Positions 1-8,089 of a DNA stretch of 19,911 nucleotides are shown in pieces. Position 1 is the first letter of the stretch. Each line of letters begins with the position of its first letter. The stretch is taken from NCBI GenBank assembly GCA_003978865.1, contig QNXS01000081.1:1-19911 (forward strand), read 5' to 3'. The translations under genes and the position numbers were made by a program. The notes beneath the pieces were generated by a model. It saw only the letters and a program-made list of their open reading frames with translations, ran no database searches and had not been told where the DNA came from. Origin of the DNA: Archaeoglobus sp. (GTDB taxonomy: Archaea; Halobacteriota; Archaeoglobi; Archaeoglobales; Archaeoglobaceae).

Positions 1-205
1 ACACCCTAATTTTAAATTTTAAAAATAAAAAAGAGATTCAGTGAGTATGGAATTTTGGATGAGATTTGATGAGATTTTAACGATCACGGAACATGTTTGA
101 TAAGAGTTTGAGATTTCTTATCAGGCTTTTATTATCAGATTTTTCTGAACTCGTCTGTTGAGTATTTGAATAAGAGGTCGATGGCAAAATTATTTAGAGA
201 CTGCC
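1..205. other. AT-rich non-coding stretch before the first gene
   Basis: I see no convincing gene here. The stretch lies 3' of the minus-strand DUF166 gene and holds two hairpins: an imperfect 11-bp stem at 95-126 followed by a T-rich tract, and a small 5-bp hairpin at 135-148 (TCAGA, loop TTTT, TCTGA). A short open frame at 47-100 (17 codons) has no ribosome binding site and is probably chance. The stretch may be the 3' end region of a plus-strand transcript that begins outside the window. Confidence 0.5.
95..134 (+). terminator. Hairpin followed by T-rich tract, possible terminator
   Basis: The arms TGATAAGA (98-105) and TCTTATCA (116-123) pair perfectly around a 10-base loop. The stem extends by two G.U pairs and one G-C pair to 95/126. 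It is directly followed by TTTTATTAT on the plus strand, which resembles an intrinsic terminator for a plus-strand transcript entering from outside the window. Archaea terminate mainly at T-tracts without needing a hairpin, so the role is an inference. Confidence 0.4.
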
Positions 206-877
206 TTAGGGATTACGATCTGTTGATTTAAAAACACTTAAAGCTCTCTCAACGGCTATCTTGTGCATTTCAGCAGCGAGGTGAATACCTCCTCCTATTC
301 CCCTTGTTGCGAGACACGGGTAGAGCTGGGTATACAGTCCCGCCAATCTTGGAGCTTCTCTTGTTTCAGTTCCCTCAATTTCCTTAACAAACCTTGTGGC
401 ACCGCAGAATGCACATCTTTTTACTTTTGCCTTGGATATTTTACCCTCTTCCACATTCAGCTCAAAAGCAGGCTTTCCGTACACTTCAAAAAACCACTCG
501 AAGCCATCAACCTCCTTAACTACACAGCAGATTTCCGGCATTAAAATCTCCGCATTTGTGACTTCTCTCATCTGTTTTTTCGATCCAGTTTTGCCCTTCT
601 CTCCCGTTATTATCAGAAGTTCAGCTTCGCTACACTCAGCCAAGATCAGGCTTACGTCCGGATGTGTTGCATAGCATATCAGAACTTCAACATTCAAAAC
701 ATCCTTTAGACTCTCACCTTTAACCACATTTATTAGAGATTCCAATTCATCAAAGCTTTCTACTACTTCTGGTATCTCTTCTGGTAGATTTGCAAAGTAT
801 ACTTCGAAGAACTTATCCATCTCTTCAGCTGTCTTATAACCGTGCAAACCTCTACCAACTATACCTACGGTGTGCAT
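206..877 (-). CDS. DUF166 family protein
   Basis: This is a 223-residue archaeal protein of the DUF166 family, of unknown biochemical function. Family-like signatures are ICYATHPDVSL near residue 70, a CAFCGATRFV block near residue 155, AGLYTQLYPCLA near 180 and a C-terminal helix AAEMHKIAVERAL. Several cysteines (the pair in EICCVV, CAFC, YPCLA) could bind a metal or Fe-S cluster, but this is a guess. The open frame continues 16 codons upstream into cooC. I chose the ATG at 877 because AGGAGAGGT precedes it and it gives a normal family N-terminus. That start overlaps the last 13 bases of the CooC gene, so the two are probably translationally coupled. It is the last gene of the minus-strand run. 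The family assignment is from recalled motifs; the function is unknown. Confidence 0.8.
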   Translation of the reverse strand: MHTVGIVGRGLHGYKTAEEMDKFFEVYFANLPEEIPEVVESFDELESLINVVKGESLKDVLNVEVLICYATHPDVSLILAECSEAELLIITGEKGKTGSKKQMREVTNAEILMPEICCVVKEVDGFEWFFEVYGKPAFELNVEEGKISKAKVKRCAFCGATRFVKEIEGTETREAPRLAGLYTQLYPCLATRGIGGGIHLAAEMHKIAVERALSVFKSTDRNP

Positions 878-1653
878 ATATCGAACAACCTCTCCTTTAT
901 TTTCTTGAAAGGTTTGAGATCGCAAACTTCATATGGGGGAATGTTAACCATATCCGCTTCAACAAAGCACCTGTCGTAAGGAATAACTCCCAGAACATCG
1001 TAACTTTCAGAAACTCTTTTAACTATCTTTCTTGCAGTGTCACACTCTATATACTTGTTCACAACCACAGCAATCCTTTCTATTTCTATATCCCGTGATA
1101 GCTTTTCTATCCTTCCAAGCGTTTCGACCGACCTCATTCCCGGCTCTACTACTGCAATGAGTAAGTCAACACCCTTTGCAGTTCCCCTGCCTAAGTGCTC
1201 TATCCCAGCTTCCATATCCAAAATAAGTACGTCATCACTGAATATAGCATGTCTAAGCACAGCTCTCAGGAATGCATTCTCGGGACAGAAGCAACCTTCT
1301 CCTCCTTTTTCTATCGTTCCGAGAACTACTACTCTAACACCAGCATTGTTTACTGCAGAATACTTTTCGAAGATGTCATCCACTTTTGGATTGTATCTGA
1401 AAGCTCCAAAAGGAAGTTTCACCCTCTCCTCTATTATGTGCCTGAGAGAGGATAATGGAGTTATATCTTCATTTATACCAAGAGCGGAGGGCAGATTTAT
1501 TGAAGAGTCGCAATCTATTGCTGTAACTCTAAAACCATCTTTTGCGAGAAGATAAGCTAAAATAGCAGCAAGCGTAGTCTTTCCTACCCCACCCTTCCCG
1601 GAAATTGCCAGTTTTACGGGCTTTCTCTTTTTTCCTTTTTCCTTTTCATCCAT
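865..1653 (-). CDS. cooC: CooC-like nickel-associated ATPase (CODH maturation)
   Basis: This is a 262-residue SIMIBI/MinD-type P-loop ATPase of the CooC family. CooC proteins help insert nickel into the C-cluster of carbon monoxide dehydrogenase, acting in the cytoplasm as ATP-driven dimers. Visible features are the deviant Walker A GKGGVGKTT (residues 19-27), the switch I aspartate in AIDCD (about 47-49), a CFC pair at residues 121-123 matching the CxC metal-binding motif of CooC, and the switch II LDMEAG (145-150). The CxC motif is what separates it from MinD or ParA. The start ATG has AGGTG just upstream; that site overlaps the stop region of the endonuclease gene, 13 bases away. No CODH subunit is in the window, so the partner must lie elsewhere. 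A general Mrp/NifH-like ATPase is the alternative. Confidence 0.85.
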   Translation of the reverse strand: MDEKEKGKKRKPVKLAISGKGGVGKTTLAAILAYLLAKDGFRVTAIDCDSSINLPSALGINEDITPLSSLRHIIEERVKLPFGAFRYNPKVDDIFEKYSAVNNAGVRVVVLGTIEKGGEGCFCPENAFLRAVLRHAIFSDDVLILDMEAGIEHLGRGTAKGVDLLIAVVEPGMRSVETLGRIEKLSRDIEIERIAVVVNKYIECDTARKIVKRVSESYDVLGVIPYDRCFVEADMVNIPPYEVCDLKPFKKIKERLFDICTP

Positions 1654-1666
1654 AATCGTACACCTG

Positions 1667-2590
1667 TCAGACTTTTATTCTCTCGATGCAGATGTACCTC
1701 AACCCTTTTATATCAAAGCAAAACACCATCTTCTTTCTCACAGCTCTCGCAACTCTGACATGGGATGCCAGTTCAGATGCTCTGATTCTTTCAGCCACTT
1801 TTACAAGATACTTCGAGTGGGGCAAATCTCTAAGATTTTCTACTTTTTCGTAAACTCTAAAATCACTTCCAAATTTAAAACCTGTTTTTACAACAAAACC
1901 TCTGTCTTTAAGATCTCTGTAAACTGCATATCTCTCTTCAAACTTTTTTTCCATTTGCCTTGCCGTGTATTTTAGTTTTTCATTGCTTACATCGAGCTTC
2001 AATAAACCCTTTTCAGCCAAATATACCGCTTCTACAAGCGACAAATTTACAATACCGTCATTCATACTGCCATAAAAAAATTTTTCAAAGATTTCTTTAT
2101 TACATGTCAGAACTCTATCTCCAGCAAATACCCCATCAAACGGTTTAATGTTCTCCCTATGCCTACCTACGCAATTCCACTCAGAATGTTTATAATATGT
2201 AACATCTCCCTCTTCATCCACAATTGCAAGATTAAACTTTCTTCCAACTATCTCCCTGAAATCAACGAAGTCTCTCTCTGAAATTGGTACAAAAATCTCA
2301 TTCCCGACTATAAAATTTTCTTCTACCTTAATTTTTCTTCCTCTGTTCCTTAAATCGCTGAAGACAAAAAAGAGTAGAGTGTTTTCCTTTTTTTTAAAGC
2401 ACCACTTAAGAATTTCTGTTATATTTAGCTTTTTTTCGTTGAGATAAACGGAACAGCCTTTCGTAGAAAGGTACGCAACCTCAACGGGATGTAGCAATAC
2501 AGAGTTTCCTCTCTCCCTGCCAAACCCCCTCCTTGCAAGGTTCTTCGACCTGCTTACACCATAATCTTCGAATACATCAATTCTTGCCAC
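1667..2590 (-). CDS. endA: tRNA-splicing endonuclease
   Basis: EndA cuts introns from precursor tRNAs at bulge-helix-bulge motifs. At about 307 residues this is the long two-domain form, like the A. fulgidus enzyme, in which a degenerate N-terminal half is fused to a catalytic C-terminal half and the protein works as a homodimer. The catalytic triad is present: Tyr247 in FRVYEKV, His258 in DLPHSKYLV and Lys286 in RKKMVF. Spacing is close to A. fulgidus Y246/H257/K287, and FVVKTGFKFGSDFRVY is highly characteristic. The frame can start at GTG 2605, but GTG 2590 has GGAAGGGG five bases upstream and gives the family length, so I prefer it. It lies about 21 bases after the RNA methyltransferase gene and 13 before cooC. 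Confidence 0.93.
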   Translation of the reverse strand: MARIDVFEDYGVSRSKNLARRGFGRERGNSVLLHPVEVAYLSTKGCSVYLNEKKLNITEILKWCFKKKENTLLFFVFSDLRNRGRKIKVEENFIVGNEIFVPISERDFVDFREIVGRKFNLAIVDEEGDVTYYKHSEWNCVGRHRENIKPFDGVFAGDRVLTCNKEIFEKFFYGSMNDGIVNLSLVEAVYLAEKGLLKLDVSNEKLKYTARQMEKKFEERYAVYRDLKDRGFVVKTGFKFGSDFRVYEKVENLRDLPHSKYLVKVAERIRASELASHVRVARAVRKKMVFCFDIKGLRYICIERIKV

Positions 2591-2611
2591 TTTAACCCCT
2601 TCCACTTAAGT

Positions 2612-4024
2612 TTATTTTACGTTTTTTAAATCGTAATTTTTAGAATTTTCAGAATTCAAAAGTGCAACAAAGAATCCACAGCAATCGTGAATATGAGGCC
2701 AGAATCTTGCAACGCTTCTCCACTTCTTGAATCTTATTCTTCCAAACTTTTTTATACCATAACTTCTCCATCTGTTTACTTCCCTACATCTTATCTTCTC
2801 AATACAGTCCTCAAATAAAACCATATTTCCCTCATTTTCCTCAAATGTAATGGAGCACGTTGAGTAAAGCACAGAATTTCCTGCCCTTAGGGCATTCTCT
2901 ACCATTTTCCTCTGAAGGCTGATCGTAGATTTAAACTTCTCCATATTAAATCTCCACTTGATACACGGATACTTTCTTACAGCCCCGGTTGTTGAACATG
3001 GAGGATCGAGCAGGACTTTGTCAGCTTTCTCCTCAACTTTAAAGCTTGCTCCATCTCCAAGCCTGCATTCAACCACCTCAACTCCAAGCTGTCTCATTTT
3101 TGCAATCATCCTTTCAAGTCTGCTTCTGGAATTATCAACAGCTACTATTCTTCCTCTGTTCTCCATTAACATAGCAAGCTGAGATGTTTTTATTCCCGGG
3201 GCAGCTGCCAGATCAAGAACAAAATCTCCCGGTTCAGGTGAAAGAACGTGGGCTGCTATAGCTGACGCCAGATCCTGAACAACGTACTTTCCTTCTTCGT
3301 GCCACTCCAAGATTGACGGATGTTTGTCCCACTCCTCAACTTTGAAGACGTATGGCAAAATCGTTTCACTCAGTTCACAGTGTTTCTCCAGATACCTTCT
3401 GACACTCTCAACTGAAGCTTTGATCTCATTAACTCTCACGTAGGTTACATCTTTCAGATTGGACTGCATAAGTTCAACAGCATCTTTACCTACAAGCCTG
3501 AGAGCCATCTTAACGTACCACTCCGGGTGGTGGAGTTCAATAGCCATTTTTTTAATCGGGTTGAGTTTTTTGAGTTCTTTTTGTATGTCAACACTTTCAG
3601 CTTTTCTCATAACAGCATTAACAAGGGATGCTGCTCCGTATCCAAGTTTCTTTGCTATTCTAACTGTAGAATCTGTCGCAAGCGCAGGATGTACATTGTG
3701 ATACAACATTTCATAGACTCCAATTCTTAGCACGTTCCTGAGAAAGGGATTTAGTTCATCTATACTCTTTCCTTTTAGACATAGCTCAATAACAAAATCT
3801 ATTGTGTTTCTCCTCTTCAGACTCTCAATAACGTAAGCATGAATGCTACCCCTCACTTTGACATCTTTTAGCATTGGTAAATCTTTGTAAAGTGAATTAA
3901 TAACTTTCTTTGTTGCTTCTTTTACTGAAATTAATTCTTCTCCTACATCAACTTCTGTTAGTATTTCAGCTGCAATTTCTTGAGTTGAAACAAATTGATT
4001 GCAAAAGTTTCTACCGCGTCCCAT
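2612..4024 (-). CDS. NusB-domain RsmB/Nop2/Sun-type RNA m5C methyltransferase
   Basis: This is a 470-residue SAM-dependent RNA cytosine-C5 methyltransferase with an N-terminal NusB-like helical RNA-binding domain (about residues 15-160) and a C-terminal Rossmann methyltransferase (about 240-455). Motif I is DLAAAPGIKT near 271. Motif IV, DPPCST, gives a cysteine near 343, and motif VI, STCS, gives the second cysteine near 390; this two-cysteine arrangement is the RCMT family hallmark. The target, rRNA or tRNA, cannot be read from sequence. The frame opens with GTG-ATG and I took the ATG; no clear Shine-Dalgarno site is visible. It starts 15 bases after the permease stop and sits just before endA, so two RNA-maturation genes are neighbours. 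The class is certain, the exact substrate is not. Confidence 0.88.
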   Translation of the reverse strand: MGRGRNFCNQFVSTQEIAAEILTEVDVGEELISVKEATKKVINSLYKDLPMLKDVKVRGSIHAYVIESLKRRNTIDFVIELCLKGKSIDELNPFLRNVLRIGVYEMLYHNVHPALATDSTVRIAKKLGYGAASLVNAVMRKAESVDIQKELKKLNPIKKMAIELHHPEWYVKMALRLVGKDAVELMQSNLKDVTYVRVNEIKASVESVRRYLEKHCELSETILPYVFKVEEWDKHPSILEWHEEGKYVVQDLASAIAAHVLSPEPGDFVLDLAAAPGIKTSQLAMLMENRGRIVAVDNSRSRLERMIAKMRQLGVEVVECRLGDGASFKVEEKADKVLLDPPCSTTGAVRKYPCIKWRFNMEKFKSTISLQRKMVENALRAGNSVLYSTCSITFEENEGNMVLFEDCIEKIRCREVNRWRSYGIKKFGRIRFKKWRSVARFWPHIHDCCGFFVALLNSENSKNYDLKNVK

Positions 4025-4039
4025 CACTTAGAAATAAAA

Positions 4040-4789
4040 TTAAAGTCGGTCAAAAGCTTTTGCTCCAACAATCACAGTTACAACTGAGAATATCAGGCTT
4101 GCAACTAAGTCGAACCATGCTGGTAATACGGAATTTTTAAGAAGGACAGCTCTAAGTCCGTCGACTCCATAAAACAAGGGATTTAGATATGCCACTGGTA
4201 AGACTACTGAAGGCAGGTTTGAAATTGGAAATACAGCTCCAGAAAGAAAGAACAGTGGAAATATTACAAAGTTTATTACCAGTCCGAATCCATGAAAGTC
4301 CCTTATAAGCGCTGCAAAAAACAGTCCCATACCCGTGAAAGTAATAGCCATGAGAACTATGAAGGGTAGAGATGCTACAATCCCGGTTGTAGCGGGAGAA
4401 AAACCGAGTGGTACTGATAGAATCAGTATTGCCATAGCCTGAAAAACTGATGTCGTTGCACTTCCAGCTATTCTACCGCATATAACCGCAACATTACTTA
4501 CCGGAGCTACAGCAATTTCTTTCAAAAATCCAAATTCTCTGTCCCAGAGGACTGAAAGACCGGCAAACGTAGATGAAAATATAACCGCCATACCCGCAAT
4601 TCCGGGAGTTAGAAAATCAATGTAACTCGTTACTCCCTGAAATTGAACACCTTTAAATCCGCTTCCAAGAAAAATAAGAAACATAAGTGGCATTGCAAGC
4701 GAGCTTACGAATCTGGACTTTGAACGAATAAGCCTTTTCATCTCCCTCAGCCATAGAACGTAGATCGAGAGAAGCAGTTTAGACTCCAT
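4040..4789 (-). CDS. ABC-2 type transporter permease
   Basis: This is a 249-residue integral membrane protein with about six transmembrane segments, of the ABC-2 (DrrB/NodJ-like) permease class. The segment PVSNVAVICGRIAGS followed by a hydrophobic helix, and the late FPLFFLSGAVFPISNLP segment with AYLNPLFYGVDGLR, are typical of this class. Such permeases pair with a DrrA-type ATPase to export lipids, polysaccharides or drugs; the cargo here is unknown. The ATG at 4789 has GGAGG seven bases upstream and overlaps the end of the ATPase gene by 11 bases, so the two products are probably coupled and form one transporter. Confidence 0.9.
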   Translation of the reverse strand: MESKLLLSIYVLWLREMKRLIRSKSRFVSSLAMPLMFLIFLGSGFKGVQFQGVTSYIDFLTPGIAGMAVIFSSTFAGLSVLWDREFGFLKEIAVAPVSNVAVICGRIAGSATTSVFQAMAILILSVPLGFSPATTGIVASLPFIVLMAITFTGMGLFFAALIRDFHGFGLVINFVIFPLFFLSGAVFPISNLPSVVLPVAYLNPLFYGVDGLRAVLLKNSVLPAWFDLVASLIFSVVTVIVGAKAFDRL

Positions 4790-5711
4790 CAAACTTCCTC
4801 CCAGTTAACTTCATAAATACATCTTCCAGTCCCGGTGTTTTTACACTTACAGCTTTTACTTTTATACCGGATCTGCTTAGGGACGAAAGTAGTTTTGGTA
4901 TGAGTTCGTCTCCTTTGCTCGCTATTATTTGTATGGTTTTTCCATCCTCTCCAATATTAACTTCCATAACTTCTTCAAATTTCTCTATTACTTCAAGTCT
5001 GCATGGCTCAAAAAGCTCAATGTATACAGTATCTTCTCCAAGTTCTCTTCTGAGACCGTCTACAGTTCCAATTTTTACAATCTTTCCTCTATCTATTATT
5101 GCAACCATATCACACAGGTTTTCAGCCTCCTCTATGTAGTGCGTAGTCATGAAAATTGTAATTCCTTTACTCCTCAACATTTTGATGTAGTTCCATATTT
5201 TTCTTCTCGTTTGAATATCCAAACCGAGAGTGGGCTCATCAAGAAACAACACTTCTGGAGTGTGAACAAAAACCCTCGCCATTTCAAGCTTTCTTTTCAT
5301 TCCTCCGGAGAACTTCTCAACAAGTACGTCTTGCCACTCCTTCAATCCAACAAGTTCTAAAGCTTTTTCAATTCTCTTCTCTCTTTCCTTTTTGCTTACT
5401 CCATACAGCATCGCATGGAACTCAAGGTTCTCTCTTGCTGTAAGACGCGTATCCAGTGCCGGTTCCTGAAAAACAACCCCGATTCTTTCTCTTACTTTTA
5501 TCTTCTCCTTCACACTGATACCTGCAACTTCCGCATAACCGGAATCCGGTTCGATTAAAGTTGTAAGTATGTTTGTCAGGGTTGTTTTTCCCGCTCCATT
5601 TGGACCGAGCAAAGCAAATATACAGCCTTTTCTAACCTTAAAACTTACACAATCAAGGGCTTTTGTCCCGTTGTACCTCTTCACAAGTTCATCAACAACA
5701 ATACTGTACAT
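4779..5711 (-). CDS. ABC-2 type transporter ATP-binding protein (DrrA/CcmA-like)
   Basis: This 310-residue ATPase powers the export permease encoded next to it. It has Walker A GPNGAGKTT (residues 36-44), the Q-loop in VVFQEPALD (Gln82), the ABC signature FSGGM (134-138), Walker B VLFLDEP (154-160) and an H-loop TTHYIEEAE. The C-terminal 90 or so residues form the extra domain usual in the DrrA group (DUF4162-like). The ATG at 5711 sits 26 bases from the centre of an AT-rich box at 5732-5742 (CTAAATAAACC on the minus strand), so the message is probably leaderless. It heads the six-gene minus-strand run and diverges from a winged-helix gene at 5849. Substrate unknown. Confidence 0.92.
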   Translation of the reverse strand: MYSIVVDELVKRYNGTKALDCVSFKVRKGCIFALLGPNGAGKTTLTNILTTLIEPDSGYAEVAGISVKEKIKVRERIGVVFQEPALDTRLTARENLEFHAMLYGVSKKEREKRIEKALELVGLKEWQDVLVEKFSGGMKRKLEMARVFVHTPEVLFLDEPTLGLDIQTRRKIWNYIKMLRSKGITIFMTTHYIEEAENLCDMVAIIDRGKIVKIGTVDGLRRELGEDTVYIELFEPCRLEVIEKFEEVMEVNIGEDGKTIQIIASKGDELIPKLLSSLSRSGIKVKAVSVKTPGLEDVFMKLTGRKFDGV

Positions 5712-5731
5712 TGAAGCTTTGTATTCTTGCA

Positions 5732-5742
5732 GGTTTATTTAG
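5732..5742 (-). promoter_or_regulatory. Putative TATA box for the exporter-led operon
   Basis: The minus strand reads CTAAATAAACC, centred about 26 bases before the ATG at 5711. That spacing would put the transcription start at or next to the start codon. On its upstream side, 5751-5766 is a tandem repeat of the 8-mer CAGCTACT, which could be chance or a regulator contact. Confidence 0.45.
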
Positions 5743-5848
5743 CCATTACCCAGCTACTCAGCTACTGTTAATGTTGTGTATAGTCCGAAAAAATGAAGAA
5801 AATAATGAAGAATTAAAGAGATTAAATTATAAAGGAGGTATAAGCTTG

Positions 5849-6301
5849 ATGCTTACAATAGACAGAATCTATATACTGCTCCACCTAAGAAAAGCAAGGG
5901 TTGATTATGCAGGAATGATTTCGAAATTAACGGGATTACCACTGAATAGAATAAATGAGAATTTGAACTATTTGATGGAAATGGGGCTTGTGAAGAGAGA
6001 CAGCGGTTCAGCAATAAAGAGAAGCAGAGCCAAGTTTAAGAAGGCTCACGAGGTTCACAAACATCACACATACTACAGATTGACGAGAAGGGGAAAGTTG
6101 CTTGCAAGAAAGATAGCTGAGGAAATAGACAGAGTAATTGATGAGATTGCGGGTGACGGGTCATACAACTACGTTGTTGAACTTTCGAGGAAAGGGAAGC
6201 TTACTGAAGTACCGGGCTGTTTGAAAGAACTTGGATTTATAACAGAGAGTGGCAAAAAAACGAAATTTTTTGAAGCTTTCAGTTATGTTGCCGGAATTTA
6301 A
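5849..6301 (+). CDS. DUF2250-like winged-helix protein
   Basis: This is a 150-residue protein with an N-terminal winged-helix domain like the archaeal DUF2250 family. The pattern is a first helix MLTIDRIYILLHL, a helix-turn-helix segment around DYAGMISKLTGLPLNRINENL, then MEMGLVKRDSGSAIKRS and a basic wing EVHKHHTYYRLTRRGK. Residues about 105-150 form a C-terminal tail I do not recognise. The frame runs open from 5663, but AAAGGAGGT at 5831-5839 lies nine bases before the ATG at 5849, a textbook Shine-Dalgarno site, so I reject the longer form. It is divergent from the ABC exporter operon and could regulate it, though nothing in the sequence proves that. It could also be a non-DNA-binding family member. 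Confidence 0.75.
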   Translation: MLTIDRIYILLHLRKARVDYAGMISKLTGLPLNRINENLNYLMEMGLVKRDSGSAIKRSRAKFKKAHEVHKHHTYYRLTRRGKLLARKIAEEIDRVIDEIAGDGSYNYVVELSRKGKLTEVPGCLKELGFITESGKKTKFFEAFSYVAGI

Positions 6302-6342
6302 CTTTACTTGAGACACATCTTTTTGCACAATCACGAAAACTG

Positions 6343-6350
6343 TTTTAAAT
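6343..6350 (+). promoter_or_regulatory. Putative promoter (BRE/TATA) of glycyl-tRNA synthetase
   Basis: TTTTAAAT is centred about 26 bases before the ATG at 6372. A BRE-like CGAAAAC lies just upstream at 6334-6340. No Shine-Dalgarno site lies between the box and the ATG, so a leaderless transcript is likely. Confidence 0.55.
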
Positions 6351-6371
6351 TGGCAAATTCTGGAAGATTGC

Positions 6372-8066
6372 ATGAGTGAGATACTGGAAATGTTGATAAG
6401 AAGAGGCTTCCTCTGGCAATCATTCGAAATTTATGGTGGGATGGCAGGTTTCATCGATTATGGACCTCTCGGTAACGGTCTCAGAAGAAGACTTGAGAAC
6501 TTGTGGAGAGAGTTCTTTGTCGTAAATGAGAGAGCGGTTGAGATAGACACACCAACTGTGGGAATAGAAGAAGTCTACATCGCTTCAGGACATGCTACAT
6601 CTTTTACAGATGTTGCAATTGAATGTAAAAAATGTGGTAAAGTTTATAGAGCTGACCATTACATCAAAGAAGTACTTGGCTTAGAAGTAGATGAGAGTGT
6701 TGAAGCTATCAGAGATATTCTAAGCGAGTTCGATCTGAAGTGCGATTGTGGTGGAGAGTTTGGAGAACCTGCACAATTCAATCTTATGTTTGAAACCAGA
6801 ATAGGACCGGGAAAAGGTAAAAGAGGATATCTAAGGCCAGAAACAGCTCAGGGGATATTCATTGCTTTTAAAAGACTTGCAGATTATTTCAGGGATAAAC
6901 TACCTTTCGGTGTTGCTCAGATCGGCAGATCCTACAGAAACGAGATAAGCCCGAGACAGGGGGTTATTAGGTTAAGAGAATTTAATCAAGCAGAATTAGA
7001 GTACTTTATAAATCCCAGAAATAAGAGGCACCCAGAATTTGATAGATACAGGAACGTCAAGGTAAAACTCGTGGACAAAAGTGATGCTGAGTATGAGATT
7101 GCTCTTGGAGATGCGGTTGAAAAAGGAATAATCCTCCATGAAGTGATAGCATACTTCATAGCCAAGACGAGAGAATTTCTGCTTAAAGCGGGGATCGATG
7201 AAAACAGACTAAGGTTTAGACAACACAAAGACGATGAGAGAGCCCATTATGCATCAGATTGCTGGGATGCGGAAGTTTACACGGCATATGGGTGGATAGA
7301 GGTTGTTGGAATTGCCGATAGAGGGTGTTACGACCTGAGCAGGCACGCAAAATTCAGTGGAGAGGATATGTCGATATTTGTCCCGTTTAAGGAGCCTGTG
7401 AAGGTGAAAAAAAAGGTTATAATACCTAACATGAGCAAACTTGGCCCGATTTTCAGGCATAAAGCGAAGAAGGTCGCAGAAGCTTTGAAAAGTATGGAGG
7501 CTGAAGAAAGCATAGTTGTTGAAGTAGATGGAGAGAAAATTGAGGTACCTCCAGAGTGCTATACGATTGAGGAAGTTGAAGAAATACAGCACGGAGAAAA
7601 AATAGTACCCCACGTGATAGAACCATCTTTTGGATTAGACAGAATAACATACGCAATACTCGAACATTCCTTCGATACAGATATTGTTGATGGAGAAGAA
7701 AGAAAAGTTCTAAGGCTAAAGAGGTGGATTGCTCCAGTTCAGGTTGCGGTTTTACCCCTGCTCTCAAGAGATCCTTTTACTGAAAAAGCTAAGGAAATAA
7801 CGGAATTACTGAAGAAAAGAGGAATATTCACAGAATACGACGATTCGGGTAGTATAGGGAGAAGGTACAGAAGGTACGATGAAATAGGTACTCCATTCTG
7901 CATAACAGTTGATCACCAAACATTTGATGACAACAGTGTGACAATAAGAGACAGGGATACAACATCTCAGGTAAGGATTGGGCTGGGAGAGCTGGTAGAC
8001 GTTCTTTTAGAACTTCTAAACTCAGAAAAGGACATAAGGGAGTTTGGAGAAGTTTTCAGGGATTGA
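6372..8066 (+). CDS. glyS: Glycyl-tRNA synthetase (archaeal/eukaryal alpha2 type)
   Basis: This class II synthetase charges tRNA-Gly with glycine. At 564 residues it matches the homodimeric archaeal form rather than the bacterial alpha2beta2 form. Near the N-terminus is the insert with cysteine pairs CKKC (85-88) and CDC (124-126), which can bind zinc. Motif 2 is seen at FGVAQIGRSYRNE (179-191) and motif 3 at IEPSFGLDR. The C-terminal anticodon-binding domain (about residues 455-550) begins near APVQVAVLPL. The substrate-loop sequence GYLRPETAQGIF is classic for GlyRS. It appears to be transcribed alone from its own promoter, about 120 bp before pdxS. Confidence 0.97.
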   Translation: MSEILEMLIRRGFLWQSFEIYGGMAGFIDYGPLGNGLRRRLENLWREFFVVNERAVEIDTPTVGIEEVYIASGHATSFTDVAIECKKCGKVYRADHYIKEVLGLEVDESVEAIRDILSEFDLKCDCGGEFGEPAQFNLMFETRIGPGKGKRGYLRPETAQGIFIAFKRLADYFRDKLPFGVAQIGRSYRNEISPRQGVIRLREFNQAELEYFINPRNKRHPEFDRYRNVKVKLVDKSDAEYEIALGDAVEKGIILHEVIAYFIAKTREFLLKAGIDENRLRFRQHKDDERAHYASDCWDAEVYTAYGWIEVVGIADRGCYDLSRHAKFSGEDMSIFVPFKEPVKVKKKVIIPNMSKLGPIFRHKAKKVAEALKSMEAEESIVVEVDGEKIEVPPECYTIEEVEEIQHGEKIVPHVIEPSFGLDRITYAILEHSFDTDIVDGEERKVLRLKRWIAPVQVAVLPLLSRDPFTEKAKEITELLKKRGIFTEYDDSGSIGRRYRRYDEIGTPFCITVDHQTFDDNSVTIRDRDTTSQVRIGLGELVDVLLELLNSEKDIREFGEVFRD

Positions 8067-8089
8067 AAACTGAATTATAGATAAATTTA

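Noticed and set aside
47..100. 17-codon plus-strand frame near the left edge
   Set aside because: Too short, no ribosome binding site, no recognisable motif.
60..148. Possible C/D box guide RNA using TGATGA near 68 and CTGA near 145
   Set aside because: The boxes are too far apart and the internal boxes are missing.
1037..1555. Long plus-strand open frame opposite cooC
   Set aside because: It is antisense to a well-supported gene and its translation is low-complexity Ser/Thr/Pro-rich, as expected for a shadow frame.
5663..5848. 62-codon upstream extension of the DUF2250-like gene
   Set aside because: It runs into the ABC ATPase gene and its promoter, while a near-perfect Shine-Dalgarno site precedes ATG 5849.
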